A stretch of 64,000 bases of DNA from Cucumis sativus (Eukaryota; Streptophyta; Magnoliopsida; Cucurbitales; Cucurbitaceae), in the NCBI RefSeq assembly GCF_000004075.3, contig NC_026655.2, forward strand, positions 20,197,489 through 20,261,488. The letters run 5' to 3'. The notes under the pieces were generated by a model. The model searched no databases, was not told the DNA's origin, and saw only the letters and a program-made list of their open reading frames with translations. The position numbers and the translations under genes were made by a program. Shown one piece after another: positions 11,270 through 24,347 of this stretch. Positions within the stretch are counted from its first letter, which is position 1, and every line of letters starts with the position of its first letter.

Positions 11270-14200
11270 TATTGCGGATAACCAAAAAAACTAATAATCC
11301 AAAATGTCATTAAAAAAAATGTCAAATGAATTCTGACTTCACTCGTTAGGTGAAGTTACAAATTTACCCCTTCTTCTTCGATATGATTTTTTTTTCTTCT
11401 ACAACTTGGAAGCAATGTCCTTCATCTTCTCCGGCGTACTTCCACCCATTCACCCGACGACCAATCAAGGCATCCGTTTCATGGTTCCAGCGATCGTCAT
11501 ACATTCCATTCGTCAGTGAAATCTGTTCGAAATCGATGATCCTCTTCTGTTCCATTCTTCAGCGAAATCGAGGCCGAGAGACATTGGAAAAAGAGAAGAT
11601 ACTGTGTTCCATAGTATTTGCAAATGGATCGTCGTTGAGAGTAAAACCGGGGCTGAGTACAAGAGAGATTGAGAGGTATTTGCAAATGGGTTATCACCGA
11701 GAGCAGGAGTGACACGAGTTTTTTTGTCAATATGAACTCTATGTTTTCGAGTGCAAGAAGTTCAAAATTTTCACCCAAGTTGTAACTTTTCAGAAGAGAA
11801 AGATGAGTTTTTCTACGTCAGTTTCTGTTACTGCACTTCGCCTAGAAGGAGAGATGTGTTGAGGAGTTTCAACGCCCAGACTGAATCCTAGACAATAAGC
11901 ATGCTTCTTTGCCTTGAATTTCATCCGGTGAAACTTGTATTTTGCTTCGTCGTAGGCTTAATGTCTCACCTTCTGTTATGATCAGAACATCTAAGAATTA
12001 GCTTACGGAAACTTCAGGTACTAATTAGTTTGCCTTATGTTATATCATCTTCTCATCAAAAGGCCTCTTATCAATACGTCAAAGATGTTTAATTTTAAAT
12101 GTCTTGTCGTTTACAGGATAAAACAATCATGTTTTTCAGTTAAGTTTGCACTAAAATTAATCAAAATCTCAACCCTTAAATAAACATTTTTGCTTGAAAA
12201 ACTCACATAAATATTGTTTCAAGGAGAGTAATTTGTTTGTAAAATTCTCACGCCCAAATGAAGGGAGTTGAAGAATTTATATAATGTAAGGAAGCAAATA
12301 GAACGGTTGGAATTAATTTGGAAAATTAATTTTGTAAACGTTTGTAGTTACATAGAGATTATGTTGAATATTAAATACAAAACAATAATAAAATGTTTGG
12401 TTCTTTAATTATGAGATAAATATCATGTCATTTATTATATCTCATCTCGCCTAGGATGTCTACAATTGCAATGAGATATTCTATCATCTCACAAAGATAT
12501 CTCGCATAACTGGTATTATTGCGTAGTCATCTTCATTATCACATAATTTACAAAATTCCATAACTCTATCACTTAGGAGATAGAACTCTTAACACAGTTC
12601 TTTTCGCACATCATACTAAGGAGTAGTGTTATGGTGTAAATAATTTTTCATTCAATAGTTTATTTTGGTAATATGATGGCTAAATTATAAAACATATCCA
12701 TCAACTATTAATTTAGTGGTGTGTCAAAAATATTCCTAAACTTTAAGTTTAAAAAATGTTTTTACTCTTGAAAATGGTTAAAGATGTTAGTTTTGGTTGG
12801 AAACGTTTAAAAGCTTTGTTTAAAAAATAATTGAACAAAAGTATCATAAACATCCTTAAATTCAAAAAAAATAAAAGAAAATAAAATTTCATTAATCCAA
12901 TTTTTACACAAAATTTCTTTAGCATTCAAAATAAAAACAAAAATTTTAAGTCATTTACATCAATATGTTGATATTTCTGTCAATATTTTTGCATTTCCAT
13001 GAATTCAATGAAAAACTCACAGTTCACATAAAAACAAACATCAAAATGACACTAATATAAATATAATATGAATAATAAACATTACTTAATTACTTATTTG
13101 AAAATAATAAAATATTTATTGTCTTACTTAAATTTACTTTTTTGAATTTTTTGTTTCTAAATTTTTTTCTCAAAATATCTATCAACATCGAAATTTCAAT
13201 AAAATTAAGACTTCAACATATTCCAACATCCATATTTTAAACATGAATTAAAACATAACATTCCACATAACCTCACAAATTTTTAAAATAAAAATTTCTC
13301 CTTACAACGTATGAAAACAATAACTAGTCAAATAAAACAATATGACATTATAGATTTATTAGACTATCATGGTATGTTAATTACAACAATAGCTATATAT
13401 TGAGATTAGTCATGTTCATGATTTATCATTCTCTGTCAATAGTAAAATAAAATTAAAGCGGTGGTTTTAACTTAAATTTTTTGTTGATGAGAAAATTGAT
13501 GCAAGTTTTCTATCCATGAAAGTATTCGTTTGACTTAATTTAACCTTGAGGATATTTATGAAATCTTTAATAGTGTATCACATATTAAAGTTGACGAACA
13601 CGAAGATATTGATATCTAAATCAATTAAAAGGAGGATCAAGTCAAGATTTTTGATATAGTGTGAAAACATCATCACTAAAATAACAAAACTTTAATAACA
13701 ATCTTATCAATACAAACATAAATTATACGGATGAACTCCAACTCATTGAGCTATAGTTAATGTTGTTCTTAGAGCTTCTGTTAATCAATAAAAAAGTTTT
13801 TTTTTTTTTTTTTTTTAAGTGATGGACAGTAAGTATATGAGATTTTCAAGATAATGAATCAAAAAAATGAAAAGAAAAATTGTTGTAAATCAGCAATATT
13901 TAGGACCTTGAAATAGGGGCAAAGTGAGCAATGGCTGGAAATTTGCCATATCCATATCTTGGGCCAACTCAATCCTGTGATTTTCCATGATTATATTAAT
14001 ATATATTTGACCTTTTCACATTGTTTCTTCTACTGCAGAAGATGATTGGTATGATCATTGCTTGACCATAATAATGATGATGATGAAATAATTAAAATAA
14101 TAGGGATGAAACCATAAATTTTAATCACATAATCGAAGAAGTGTATAAAAGAAGTTTGACTTTTAAAAAGAATGCACCAATGGCCAAACTTATCCTCTAT

Positions 14201-14420
14201 CTGGCCAAGAAGGAAAAAGCCAAAAATCATTCAAAAGTAATGGGTGCCAAATTGTATATAAATCCTCAAGTCAATGCATTCAGACACAGATGGCATCACT
14301 TGATGACTATAATTTATATGAAAAGATTCCACTGATCACATGGAAGAATGAAAATGCAGTCTGAGTTTTGACAATCATTCCTCAACCAACAATTTTCATA
14401 ACATAGCACAATTAAGTGGC
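11270..14420. other. Intergenic region between L11 and the first LRR kinase
   Basis: Mostly AT-rich and without a supportable gene. The segment 11340-11900 is less AT-rich and contains an imperfect internal duplication: TATTTGCAAATGG followed by TCGTCGTTGAGAG near 11617, and again a similar phrase near 11678. It may be a transposon fragment, but I cannot classify it. The rest, about 12000-14000, has homopolymer runs (poly-T 13797-13816) and stops in all frames. Confidence 0.5.
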
Positions 14421-14423
14421 TCT

Positions 14424-14430
14424 TATATAT
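14424..14430 (+). promoter_or_regulatory. Candidate TATA box of LRR kinase 1
   Basis: TATATAT lies 47 bp upstream of the chosen ATG at 14477. The spacing allows a very short leader. It is a plausible core promoter only, because the region is generally AT-rich. Confidence 0.3.
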
Positions 14431-14476
14431 CAATGTCACATACAAACACTTGAATATCAACAACTCTTCCAAAACC

Positions 14477-17400
14477 ATGGAGAAGAATTGCTTCTTTTCT
14501 TCTCTAGCATTCTTTTCATACATTGTAATTGCCACTATTTCCATGGCCTTCGCTCAAAACATCACCACAGACCAAGCAGCTCTTCTTGCTCTCAGAGCCC
14601 ACATCACAAGCGACCCCTTTGGCATTACCACAAACAACTGGTCTGCAACTACATCAGTTTGCAACTGGGTTGGCATAATTTGTGGTGTAAAGCATAAACG
14701 AGTAACAAGCTTAAACTTTTCTTTCATGGGTCTCACAGGAACCTTTCCTCCTGAAGTGGGCACTCTTTCTTTTCTCACTTATGTTACTATCAAGAACAAC
14801 AGCTTTCATGATCCTTTACCTATTGAGCTCACCAATTTGCCTAGGTTGAAAATGATGAGTCTTGGGAACAATAACTTTAGTGGAGAGATTCCTACGTGGA
14901 TAGGGCGATTGCCACGAATGGAGGAGCTGTATCTCTACGGCAATCAATTCTCTGGCCTTATTCCTACCTCCCTTTTCAACTTAACTTCACTTATAATGCT
15001 TAATCTGCAAGAAAACCAGCTTTCAGGTAAGGTTCTGCACAACTCCCTGGCTCAGACAGAAGGGCAGCCAGGAAGATTCCAAATATGTTCCAACTTTGCT
15101 TTGTTGGGCTTGTGGTTAAAAGTTTATTCTTGTTTTATAGGGAGCATTCCAAGAGAAATTGGAAATCTGACGTTGCTTCAAGATTTGTATCTTAATAGCA
15201 ATCAGCTCACAGGTAAGACAAATTGAGTTTTGACCTCGTCATTGGACTTTTTAGGGATGACTTAAATTTTGGATGGTTGATGTTGTTTGCCTCAGTTTTC
15301 TAAAATGACAAAGCATCTTTCGCTCTATTATTACAGTGCATTAATAGTGTGTTAATTATCAATATTGTCCTTTGTGCATCATTAATGATGGTTTGAACTT
15401 TGGGACAATTGACACTATGACAGTAAAAATTATCCGTAAAAAAAAAAAACAAACTACTTGTAGACTATGATATAATTATCCAAATGACTTGTTCATCATT
15501 TATAAACTGATTTTTGGTCAAAGAGTAGACTGTGCAGCTTGACTATTGTAAATCTTGTATTGTAACCAAGTTGATTTCTGTTTTGTAGAAATCCCAACAG
15601 AGATTGGAACTCTTCAAAGCCTGCGGACATTAGACATTGAATTTAATTTATTTTCAGGGCCAATTCCTCTGTTCATTTTCAACCTTTCTTCTCTAGTAAT
15701 ATTAGGTCTATCAGGAAATAACTTCATTGGTGGACTTCCTGATGACATTTGTGAAGATCTTCCATCACTTGGAGGATTGTATTTGTCTTATAATCAGTTA
15801 TCTGGCCAACTTCCTTCTACGTTATGGAAATGTGAAAATCTTGAAGATGTAGCATTAGCATATAATCAATTCACAGGAAGTATACCTAGAAATGTGGGAA
15901 ACCTTACCAGGGTAAAACAAATCTTCCTTGGGGTCAACTATTTGTCAGGTACTCTTCTAACCCCACTTTTTCAACTTTGTATTTGCTCATATACTTCCAA
16001 AACTAATTTAGCTTTGAATTATGAGTATGTCAAGTTATGAAGATGAAGTTATGTTGGATGCTTGTTTATTTCATAGATTATAAGTTGTTAATATCCCATA
16101 TTACATAGCAAAAGTTCATTATTGGTGGGTGCTTTGCACTTGGTCCAAATTGACCTAGAAAACTCACATTGATGTTGCTCTGCTTAAGTACAAAAGCGTT
16201 TAATTTCATTATGGATGCTAAGATTGCTTACCCTTGAGATAACAAAATGGAGTATTCATAGAGTCTAACATTGGACCATAAACATAAAATCTATAGTCTA
16301 TGTCTAATGTCAATAGAGGTGTGATTGCCGAGTCTATAATCTATAGTCTAATGTTATAGAGTCTAATGTCAATAGAAAGTGTGGTTGTCGAGTTTATAGT
16401 CTATAGTCTAATGTCATAAGCTAATGTCATAGAGTCTAATGTCAATAGAGGTGTGGTTGCCGAGTCTATAATCTATAGTTTAATGTCATAGACTAATGTC
16501 ATGTCAATAGATGTGTAGTTATGGAGTCTAATGTCATAGAGTCTATAGTCTAATCTCAGCTAAGGACATGCAGAATGTTGGCTGTATCAATAGAGGTGTG
16601 GGCGCTGAGGTTGTAGGGTTTTTGGTCCCTTTTAATGAAATCGAGCAAGTTCAGTTGGACCAACCCAAAGTATAAGGCCACATCTTCCTCTTTTGGGACA
16701 TGTGGACTCCCAGGGTTTCTTTGGGCCCAAGTCCACCATTAGCTTGGACGTTGCCTAGATAACCTCTAACATTCATAAAGTTCATCTTTTATGATGTAAA
16801 TTAACTTTTATTGTTCACAGAAAAAAGTTACAAATACGGTTCACAAATAAATATTTGTTTATCCTACAATAATTAGTGTGTGAGGCATATATTATTTGAA
16901 TCTTTCATATGTGAAGTTTTAGTATACACACGTGGATTTCATGTTTTATTTATGCAACAGGTGAGATACCTTATGAATTGGGTTATCTTCAAAACCTTGA
17001 ATATTTGGCAATGCAAGAGAACTTCTTCAATGGCACAATACCACCAACAATCTTCAACCTTTCAAAATTGAATACCATTGCTCTAGTTAAGAATCAACTT
17101 TCTGGAACTCTCCCAGCAGACCTCGGTGTTGGACTTCCTAATCTTGTCCAACTCATGTTAGGAAGAAACGAACTCACTGGAACCATTCCTGAATCTATCA
17201 CCAATTCTTCTATGCTCACTCTTTTTGATGTTGGAGATAACTCGTTTTCTGGATTGATTCCCAACGTTTTTGGTCGATTTGAAAACCTCCGGTGGATAAA
17301 TTTGGAGCTCAACAACTTCACGACTGAATCTCCCCCATCAGAAAGGGGCATTTTCAGTTTTTTGACCAATTTAACAAGCTTGGTTCGATTGGAGTTATCA

Positions 17401-19399
17401 CACAATCCTCTGAATATCTTCCTTCCCAGTTCCTTTGTAAACTTCTCTAGTTCATTTCAATATCTTTCAATGGTAAACACTGGAATTAAGGGTATGATTC
17501 CCAAAGATATTGGTAACTTCTTAAGATCCTTGATAGTCCTAGTAATGGATGACAACCAAATAACTGGAACCATTCCTACTTCAATAGGAAAACTAAAACA
17601 ACTTCAAGGTTTGCATCTTAGTAACAATAGCTTAGAAGGAAATATCCCTGCAGAAATTTGTCAACTAGAGAACTTGGATGAGTTATATCTGGCTAATAAC
17701 AAGCTCTCTGGAGCAATACCTGAATGTTTTGATAATCTTTCAGCTTTAAGAACTCTGTCATTAGGCTCCAACAACTTAAATTCTACAATGCCATCTTCTT
17801 TGTGGAGTCTTTCTTACATCTTGCATCTAAATCTATCATCAAATTCTTTACGTGGATCTCTCCCAGTAGAGATTGGAAATCTTGAAGTTGTATTGGATAT
17901 AGATGTCTCCAAGAATCAACTCTCTGGTGAAATCCCAAGTAGCATTGGAGGACTCATAAACTTGGTTAATCTCTCGTTATTACATAATGAACTTGAAGGC
18001 TCTATTCCAGACTCATTTGGCAACTTGGTTAACTTGGAAATCTTGGACTTGTCCAGTAATAACTTAACAGGAGTCATCCCAAGGTCTTTGGAGAAACTCT
18101 CTCATCTTGAGCAATTTAATGTCTCCTTTAACCAATTAGAAGGAGAAATTCCAAATGGAGGGCCTTTTTCCAACTTCTCAGCCCAGTCATTCATATCAAA
18201 TATTGGACTTTGTTCAGCTTCTTCTAGATTCCAAGTTGCACCTTGCACGACAAAGACATCTCAGGGCTCAGGGAGGAAAACAAATAAACTGGTATATATT
18301 CTTCCATCTATCTTGTTAGCCATGCTTTCTCTGATACTCTTACTACTTTTTATGACATATCGGCATCGGAAGAAAGAACAAGTACGAGAAGATACCCCGT
18401 TACCTTATCAACCTGCGTGGAGAAGAACCACATACCAAGAACTTTCACAAGCAACAGACGGATTCAGTGAAAGCAACTTGATAGGTCGAGGGAGCTTTGG
18501 ATCAGTCTATAAAGCAACACTGTCAGATGGAACAATTGCTGCAGTTAAGATATTCGATTTGCTAACTCAAGATGCAAACAAGAGTTTTGAATTAGAGTGT
18601 GAGATTTTGTGCAACATACGCCATAGAAACCTTGTCAAAATCATTACAAGCTGCAGCAGCGTGGATTTCAAAGCATTGATACTAGAATATATGCCAAATG
18701 GAAATCTTGATATGTGGTTGTATAATCATGATTGTGGCTTGAATATGTTAGAGAGATTGGATATCGTGATTGATGTTGCTTTAGCCCTGGATTATCTTCA
18801 CAATGGTTATGGGAAACCTATAGTTCACTGTGATCTAAAACCTAACAATATACTGTTAGATGGAGATATGGTTGCACACTTGACAGATTTTGGGATTTCA
18901 AAACTCTTGGGGGGAGGAGATTCTATAACACAAACTATAACTTTAGCAACTGTGGGATATATGGCTCCAGGTAACAATAGATCTTAAATGTCCAAGTTTT
19001 TTGTTTGCATACCGTATAACATGCTTCTTTGTTGTGCTGAATGCAGAATTGGGATTGGATGGAATTGTTTCTAGAAAGTGTGATGTTTACAGCTATGGCA
19101 TTCTGCTGATGGAAACATTCACAAGAAAGAAGCCAACAGATGAAATGTTTTCTGCAGGAGAAATGAGCTTAAGAGAATGGGTAGCAAAAGCATATCCTCA
19201 CTCAATAAACAATGTTGTAGATCCAGATCTGCTAAATGATGATAAAAGCTTTAACTATGCAAGTGAATGTCTTTCATCCATCATGCTATTGGCCTTGACT
19301 TGCACAGCAGAATCACCAGAGAAGAGAGCAAGTAGCAAAGATGTTCTCAACTCACTCAACAAGATCAAGGCAATGATTTTGACATATTCAGAGCAATGA
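14477..19399 (+). CDS. LRR receptor-like kinase 1, subfamily XII (FLS2/EFR/Xa21-like)
   Basis: Five coding exons: 14477-15026, 15141-15212, 15589-15948, 16961-18970 and 19047-19399, all joined in phase 1, giving 1114 aa. Features in order are a signal peptide (1-26), an LRR N-cap with CNWVGI, about 24-residue plant LRRs (roughly 90-730), a membrane segment (about 771-792) and a Ser/Thr kinase. The kinase has GRGSFGSV, the ATP lysine at 857, HCD at 950-952 (Cys in place of Arg, so non-RD) and DFG at 970. Exon 2 is exactly one 24-codon LRR and exon 3 is five repeat lengths. Non-RD subfamily XII kinases are typically pattern-recognition receptors; the ligand here is unknown. Intron 3 carries a minisatellite. 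All splice sites are GT-AG and no frame break is seen. The closest relative in the window is the gene at 43105-48902. Confidence 0.9.
16260..16560. repeat. Minisatellite in intron 3 of LRR kinase 1
   Basis: The words TCTATAGTCTAATGTCA, GAGTCTAATGTCAATAGAG and GTGTGGTTGCCGAGTCTATA are repeated in an irregular order, giving about four units of roughly 60-75 bp with nested shorter duplications. It lies wholly inside an intron. The less AT-rich segment that follows (about 16560-16790) is not explained and may be part of a transposon. Confidence 0.8.
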
Positions 19400-20929
19400 T
19401 GTTGTAAATCTACGACCGGTTTGGATTGATCACTTTTTAAGTATACTTACAAAGACTTTTCGTGCATATCTATAAATACTTTTTTAAGTAGTTAAAAAAG
19501 TAGTAGAAGTTAAGTAAGCCTAAGACATATATAGAGCAAACAATGTTAATGCTAAGAAAGTTTTTAGGACATCAACATGTTTCAAGATGTGTGATTTCAT
19601 GTATATAAATATAATTTACCAACATTATCCAGGTTGCCTCACTAATGCTTCCTAAAAATTGCAACCAATCCAATTTACCATTAAATAATAAATGAAAGCA
19701 ATAGAGTAACTAATTACATATAGTGGCTATATCTTTGGTGTTCGTATGTAGTAAAAAAAATGATAGTAAAGTTTACAAGTCTATTTTTCAAAAACTAAAA
19801 ACAAAAACCAAATCGTTATTAAACTAATTAAACTTATGTTCCATTTACTCTACCGTTTAATCTTTTTAAAAAGTTAAGTCTACAGATATCACTTACATGA
19901 CAAAATCTCATACATAATCCTTATGGATTTGATAAAATTGTCATATAAATTATAGTCTTTTTCACAATTCTTATTGATAAGATAATCATAATCCTCAATC
20001 CAAAGATCTAAGTTACTAACGTAGCAAAAACCTTTGAAATAAGAAACTAACACATACTTATACTAATTTAAATCAACAAAGAGAAAGTTATGATTAGATT
20101 ACCTCTTAGATCAAATATCTAGAAGCATGATTTGGAAATCTTGTTCTAAATTGAGACACTCCGCAATCAAACTTGATCAATATTTTTTAAAAAAGTTATC
20201 TTACTTGAAATCATTTCAAAACATATATCTCATCACACATCATTTACAGTAATAAAATTGATTTTGAAGGATGAGTAATTTTGAAGTCTTTTTCAAAGAA
20301 ATGGCTTTTGGTGCAAGCAGCACTTTCTTTCAAATTCTTATAGAGATAAGGTTCATGACTTTCTAGTAATAATCTCATTATTATATTGAAATATTCACAT
20401 ATATTATTATTAACTTAGTTCACTTCACAAAATTTGAATTACAATTTTCATTATGAGTATCAAATTCTTGGAGAGATTAAAGTAAAGTTTAAGATTTTTA
20501 ATAAAAAAAATAAAGAAAATACCATTTTATTTGTTTATAAATATGTTGTATTGTATTTCTAATCAAAATTAGTTAAAGTATATAATAATAGTTAAAACAG
20601 GTTCTTACCTTTGGGACTTGTTTTATTTTAATCCAAATATTCTTAAATAAAATAAAATACTTTGATAATTAATTTCAAACCATTTGATAAACCTACTTTG
20701 AATTACTAAAATTTTCAAAAGAAAATTAAGAGAAAACAGTTTTGTTCTGATATTTTTTTGTCCTAATCAGGAGTAAAAATTTTGAATGACGGACCTTTTA
20801 ATCTCGAACACATATGTCAATCGAGCTATAAGCTATTGCTAATTTTTAAAAGTATTTTTCTTTCCAAGAAGTTATCCAAAAAAATACTATTATATAAACA
20901 TATAATTTAATTAAAGAAAATTGTACTCG
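19400..20929. other. Intergenic region downstream of LRR kinase 1
   Basis: AT-rich sequence with stops in all frames. It should contain the kinase 3' UTR at its left end. I see no other gene or clear mobile element. Confidence 0.5.
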
Positions 20930-21559
20930 GTGGCACAACACAAATATCATTTAGCAATATTAGCGCCGAGTTTTTCAATTTTGCAAATATAGCAACTTTC
21001 TAATTTTTTTTGTTGTTATTTTCTACTTTAATTTTTTTCGCTATTCCAAAAATGTCATTCTTTAAATCTCCACTATTTTCTCTTCCTTTTCCTCTTTCGG
21101 TCATTTTTTCGTTCTTTCTCTTTGTGGTCTTTTCTGTCTTTCAATCTCCACCGTTCTTGGTTTCTCCTATGTCTCTTTTCCTCATATTTTCCTTCCTCTT
21201 ATCCACTATTCTTGTTCAGGTATGTATTTCTTCCTATATTTTTTTTAAAGCCCTTATATTCTTTTCTATATTTTGGTGTCTCAAATTGCTAAGGGACTTT
21301 GATCATCATCTTTTTTTTCTTTTTATGTGAATCGATCATCATCTATCAGAACTTAAGGCTACAATTTGTTCTTCCTCATCTCTTTTATTTGTTTTTCATC
21401 TCTTTTACCGAATGAGACTTTGCAGAGTTTTGTTTTTTTGTTTTTAAATTTGTATCAGTTTTTTATGTCAGTGATTTGATGTACTTATATTATATGTATT
21501 AGTTGACTAATACACTTACTACGTGTTTTTTATTCTCTCAAAATGAATGTAGTTCATTG

Positions 21560-23130
21560 TAGTTATGGTTAAGCTTGCAGTCATTGTATTTCATAGTGGT
21601 CAATGGGATGAGCAACAATGCTATGTGGATTACAAAACAAATTGTGTTTTGGTTGATGGAGTGATATAATCATTTGATACTTTTGTGAACTTATGTACTG
21701 AAATTCAGATTGAGTCATGTATTGAACTTTCAGTTTTGTTGCCTATAGGTAGTAATGGTGTTTACATGTTCTTAATATTGTTGAAAATAAAGATGTGACT
21801 TGGTTCTTGACATTGGTTAAGGATCAATCTATCTGATATCCTTTAGGTGCTCATTCTATAGACACGGTTTTGGATGTGTCAATTGGTTCTTCTTCTTCCA
21901 TAGTTGAGGCTGATTTAGGATGTGAATTAGCATTTTTAAGAATGTTGATATTACTAATACTAACGATGAGTTGGCTTTTAAGGAGAAAGATTTGTTTTGT
22001 AGTAAAGAAATTTTGTCGAAGTCATTCCCCTTTAGACCTGTCAAAACTAATTTTGAGTTTAAGACATTAAGATCTAATTAAAGATCTATTGAGTTGGGAT
22101 GTAATGAAGATGGTTGTCTTTGGTTTGTTAGAGCATCGCGTTATAAAAGAAGTGAATTATGGATGATTCGAAAATACGTTAGTGATCATAGTTGCTCAAT
22201 GATTGTTCATTCTTCTCATAAGCAAGCATCTTCAGAATTTGGTATTCAATGTATAATTGATTATTTGAGGTATAATTATTCTCATTCAACACCAAAAGAT
22301 ATCATTCACCATACGTGTATGAATTATGGAGTTTTTTAGTTATTATAAGGCTTGGAAGCAAATGAATCTTTTATGAAGTTGTTAAAAGGAGATGTCGATG
22401 ATTCTTATACTTTGATTCCAAAGTTCTTTTCAAAACTAACAGAAATAAATTTATGTTTGTTTTCTTCCACTTAATTTAGTATCTTGTCCAATTTATTTCA
22501 TTTTTTTATATTAGTTTATCGATACACCTATTATGAAGTATACTTATTGTATGATGTACACAATACTGATTATATGTTTTCATTCACTATTTTACTTGTA
22601 TAGTTGGTATACTAGCTATGTTGTATATCAGTTTGTATGATGAACACACTTACTATTTAGTGCTTTTATTAAGTTGATTGTTCTATTTTGTTTCTTTTTC
22701 GTAGGTTCATTTACTGCATATGAAATATATGCAAATTGTCATTTCAAATATTGTTTCATGACTATTACATCATCAATTGAAGGTTGGAGATATTGTAGAC
22801 CAAATATAGCAGTTGATGGGACATTTTAAAAGTGTAAGTATGATGGAACATTGTTAACGACCTCAACTATGGATGATAATAGTAAAATTTTTCCTCTTGC
22901 ATTTAAGATAGTGGATTCAGAGAATGATAGCTTCTTGGAAATGGTTTTTTGAACAATTAAAACTTTCTTTTGGAGATCGAGAGCGATTGGTTATTATTTA
23001 TGATAGAAATATAAGTATTTCGAAAGGTGTTTTAGATGTGTTTCCATCGGTACAATATTGTGTTTGTGTAGAACATCTTTTGAAGAGTGTCAAGAAATTG
23101 TACAATCAATACATTTCAAATATAATATAG
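21560..23130 (+). pseudogene. Mutator-like (MuDR) transposase relic
   Basis: Broken frames carry the order of a plant MuDR transposase. First is the N-terminal region with EDGCLWFVRASRYKRS, HSCSM and QASSEFG, then an SPKDII-like piece followed by YKAWKQ. The start of the transposase core follows (YCRPNIAVDGTF and IFPLAFKIVDSEND), then a stretch ending near CVEHLLKSVKKLY. An in-frame stop interrupts the core right after VDGTF (near 22827), and a frameshift lies near 22920 at a poly-T. The C-terminal zinc-finger part is absent, cut at the LTR junction near 23130. It cannot encode an active protein. Confidence 0.72.
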
Positions 23131-23340
23131 AGTCCAGTAGTAGGTTACTTAAGTTTCTTGATCATACAAAGTCCAACACACCAATCCTAAGTTAAATAGA
23201 GAATTTAACTCCAAACGAATTTGTCGTGAATCCAAGAAGTCAAACACCGTCCTGAATTGACACTTTCAAATAACATTATTAACCAACCGTTTAATTTGAC
23301 ACTATACTTCAACGAATCTATCACGCGGAAACCATCAAAT

Positions 23341-23380
23341 TAACTATTACAAACTTACACTAACTATTACAAACTTACAC
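23341..23380. repeat. Perfect 20-bp tandem duplication
   Basis: The 20-mer TAACTATTACAAACTTACAC occurs twice in direct succession inside the probable LTR. It looks like a small replication-slippage duplication. Confidence 0.9.
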
Positions 23381-23920
23381 TAAAACCCAATACTTGTGGC
23401 AAGGCAGAAATCAACTTAGTACAAGTGAAATCGGCGCGCGGAAGGCAGATTTGGATGTGACTTGACTTGGTTAGAGAGGTGAAGCCAAGTTACACATGCG
23501 ATTGGAAGACACGGGATGCGCGCAGCTGCGGTTCATGCACGAAGACAAACGCAGACGAACGACGCTCCAACTTCAGCTCCAACGAAATGACGAACGGCAT
23601 GGGACGCGTTGTGTTTGGGTAGTTGTTGACTGTAAAGAGACGTGCGCGACGACGGCTTCACAAACGGAAAAATGGATGCGGTCAGAAACGAGTCGTCGGT
23701 GGCTGCGCTTCACGATCGAAGACCAACCGCGGTCAAAAGAGAATGGTCGGCGACTTCAACTGGACTTTGATCGGACACGAACTGCACGTGACACAACGGC
23801 TCGAGATGCGGCTGTTGAAGGCGAATGAAATGCGGCCGGTGGTGAGGCTAGGATGAAAGTGCGGCTAGGACGTGAGAAAGAAAGAGAATAGTGAGGAAGA
23901 GATGCACACAAATCGAGAAG

Positions 23921-23970
23921 TTTAATAATAATAATAAGAAAATAATTTTAATTATTATTATTATTATTAC
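23921..23970. repeat. AAT/ATT microsatellite
   Basis: A run of AAT triplets (23921-23937) is followed after a short spacer by a run of ATT triplets (23949-23970). The two arms are complementary and could fold into a hairpin. It lies inside the probable solo LTR. Confidence 0.85.
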
Positions 23971-24347
23971 ATTTTTTATTTAAATTTTTACCTCTTTTCC
24001 TTTCCATCCAAAGCTAAAGTATATTAACACCCAAAATTTAAATTGTTTAATAAATAAGACAAATTTGATTAATAACAATAGGTCTAAAATTCTGAGGTGT
24101 TACGATAGAAGTCTATATGAAATATCTTACCATTTCGTGTATTAAAAAAATAAAGATGAAACAAAGAGGGAAAAGAAATGCGTGAGGGAAGATGAATGGT
24201 AACTTTGTAATTTCATATGTTTAAAAGGTAGGTTGAGCTTGCATTTTGTTATATTTGCAAAAGTACAAATCGTGTGGTATGAACCTAATTTTTTATAATA
24301 AATTTTCGATATCGGTGAGTGCTCCTTAAAAAAAATATAATTTAATC

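Larger units (their letters stand above)
23131..24103 (-). mobile_element. Probable solo LTR of a Gypsy-type element
   Basis: Read on the minus strand the right end begins GTAACACCTCAGAATTTTAG, close to the TGTAACACC start of many plant Gypsy LTRs. The flanks carry a similar 5-base word (TATAG at 23126-23130, GATAG at 24104-24108), a candidate target-site duplication. The interior is strikingly less AT-rich than its surroundings (about 23420-23880) and holds a 110-codon open frame that I do not recognise and do not believe codes. No internal retrotransposon genes flank it, hence solo LTR. It cuts the Mutator-like transposase relic. Confidence 0.45.
20930..24330 (+). mobile_element. Probable Mutator-like element relic, limits tentative
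   Basis: This interval surrounds the transposase relic at 21560-23130. Near the left end (20940-21005) is TTTGCAAATATAGCAA, and near the right end (24245-24275) a related phrase occurs in reverse orientation (ATATTTGCAAAAGTACAAAT). These may be remnants of terminal inverted repeats. The right half is interrupted by a probable LTR (23131-24103). Limits are approximate, and the terminal repeats are too diverged for me to prove by eye. Confidence 0.35.

Noticed and set aside
11350-11712. 120-codon plus-strand frame downstream of the L11 promoter
   Set aside because: It does not resemble a known protein, contains an internal duplication and overlaps frames on the other strand. It is treated as an unclassified repeat fragment.
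14450-14476. Earlier start for LRR kinase 1
   Set aside because: The first codon of the longer frame is TTG. The first ATG at 14477 directly precedes a good signal peptide.
15213-15236. Stop codon shortly after exon 2 of LRR kinase 1, suggesting a truncated receptor
   Set aside because: Reading on past 15212 enters an intron. The GT donor, the phase and the exact 72-nt length shared with the paralog show splicing instead of truncation.
23496-23828. 110-codon open frame in the GC-rich part of the probable LTR
   Set aside because: It is rich in Arg and Thr with no domain, overlaps another long frame, and stays open because of the local base composition. It is better seen as LTR sequence.
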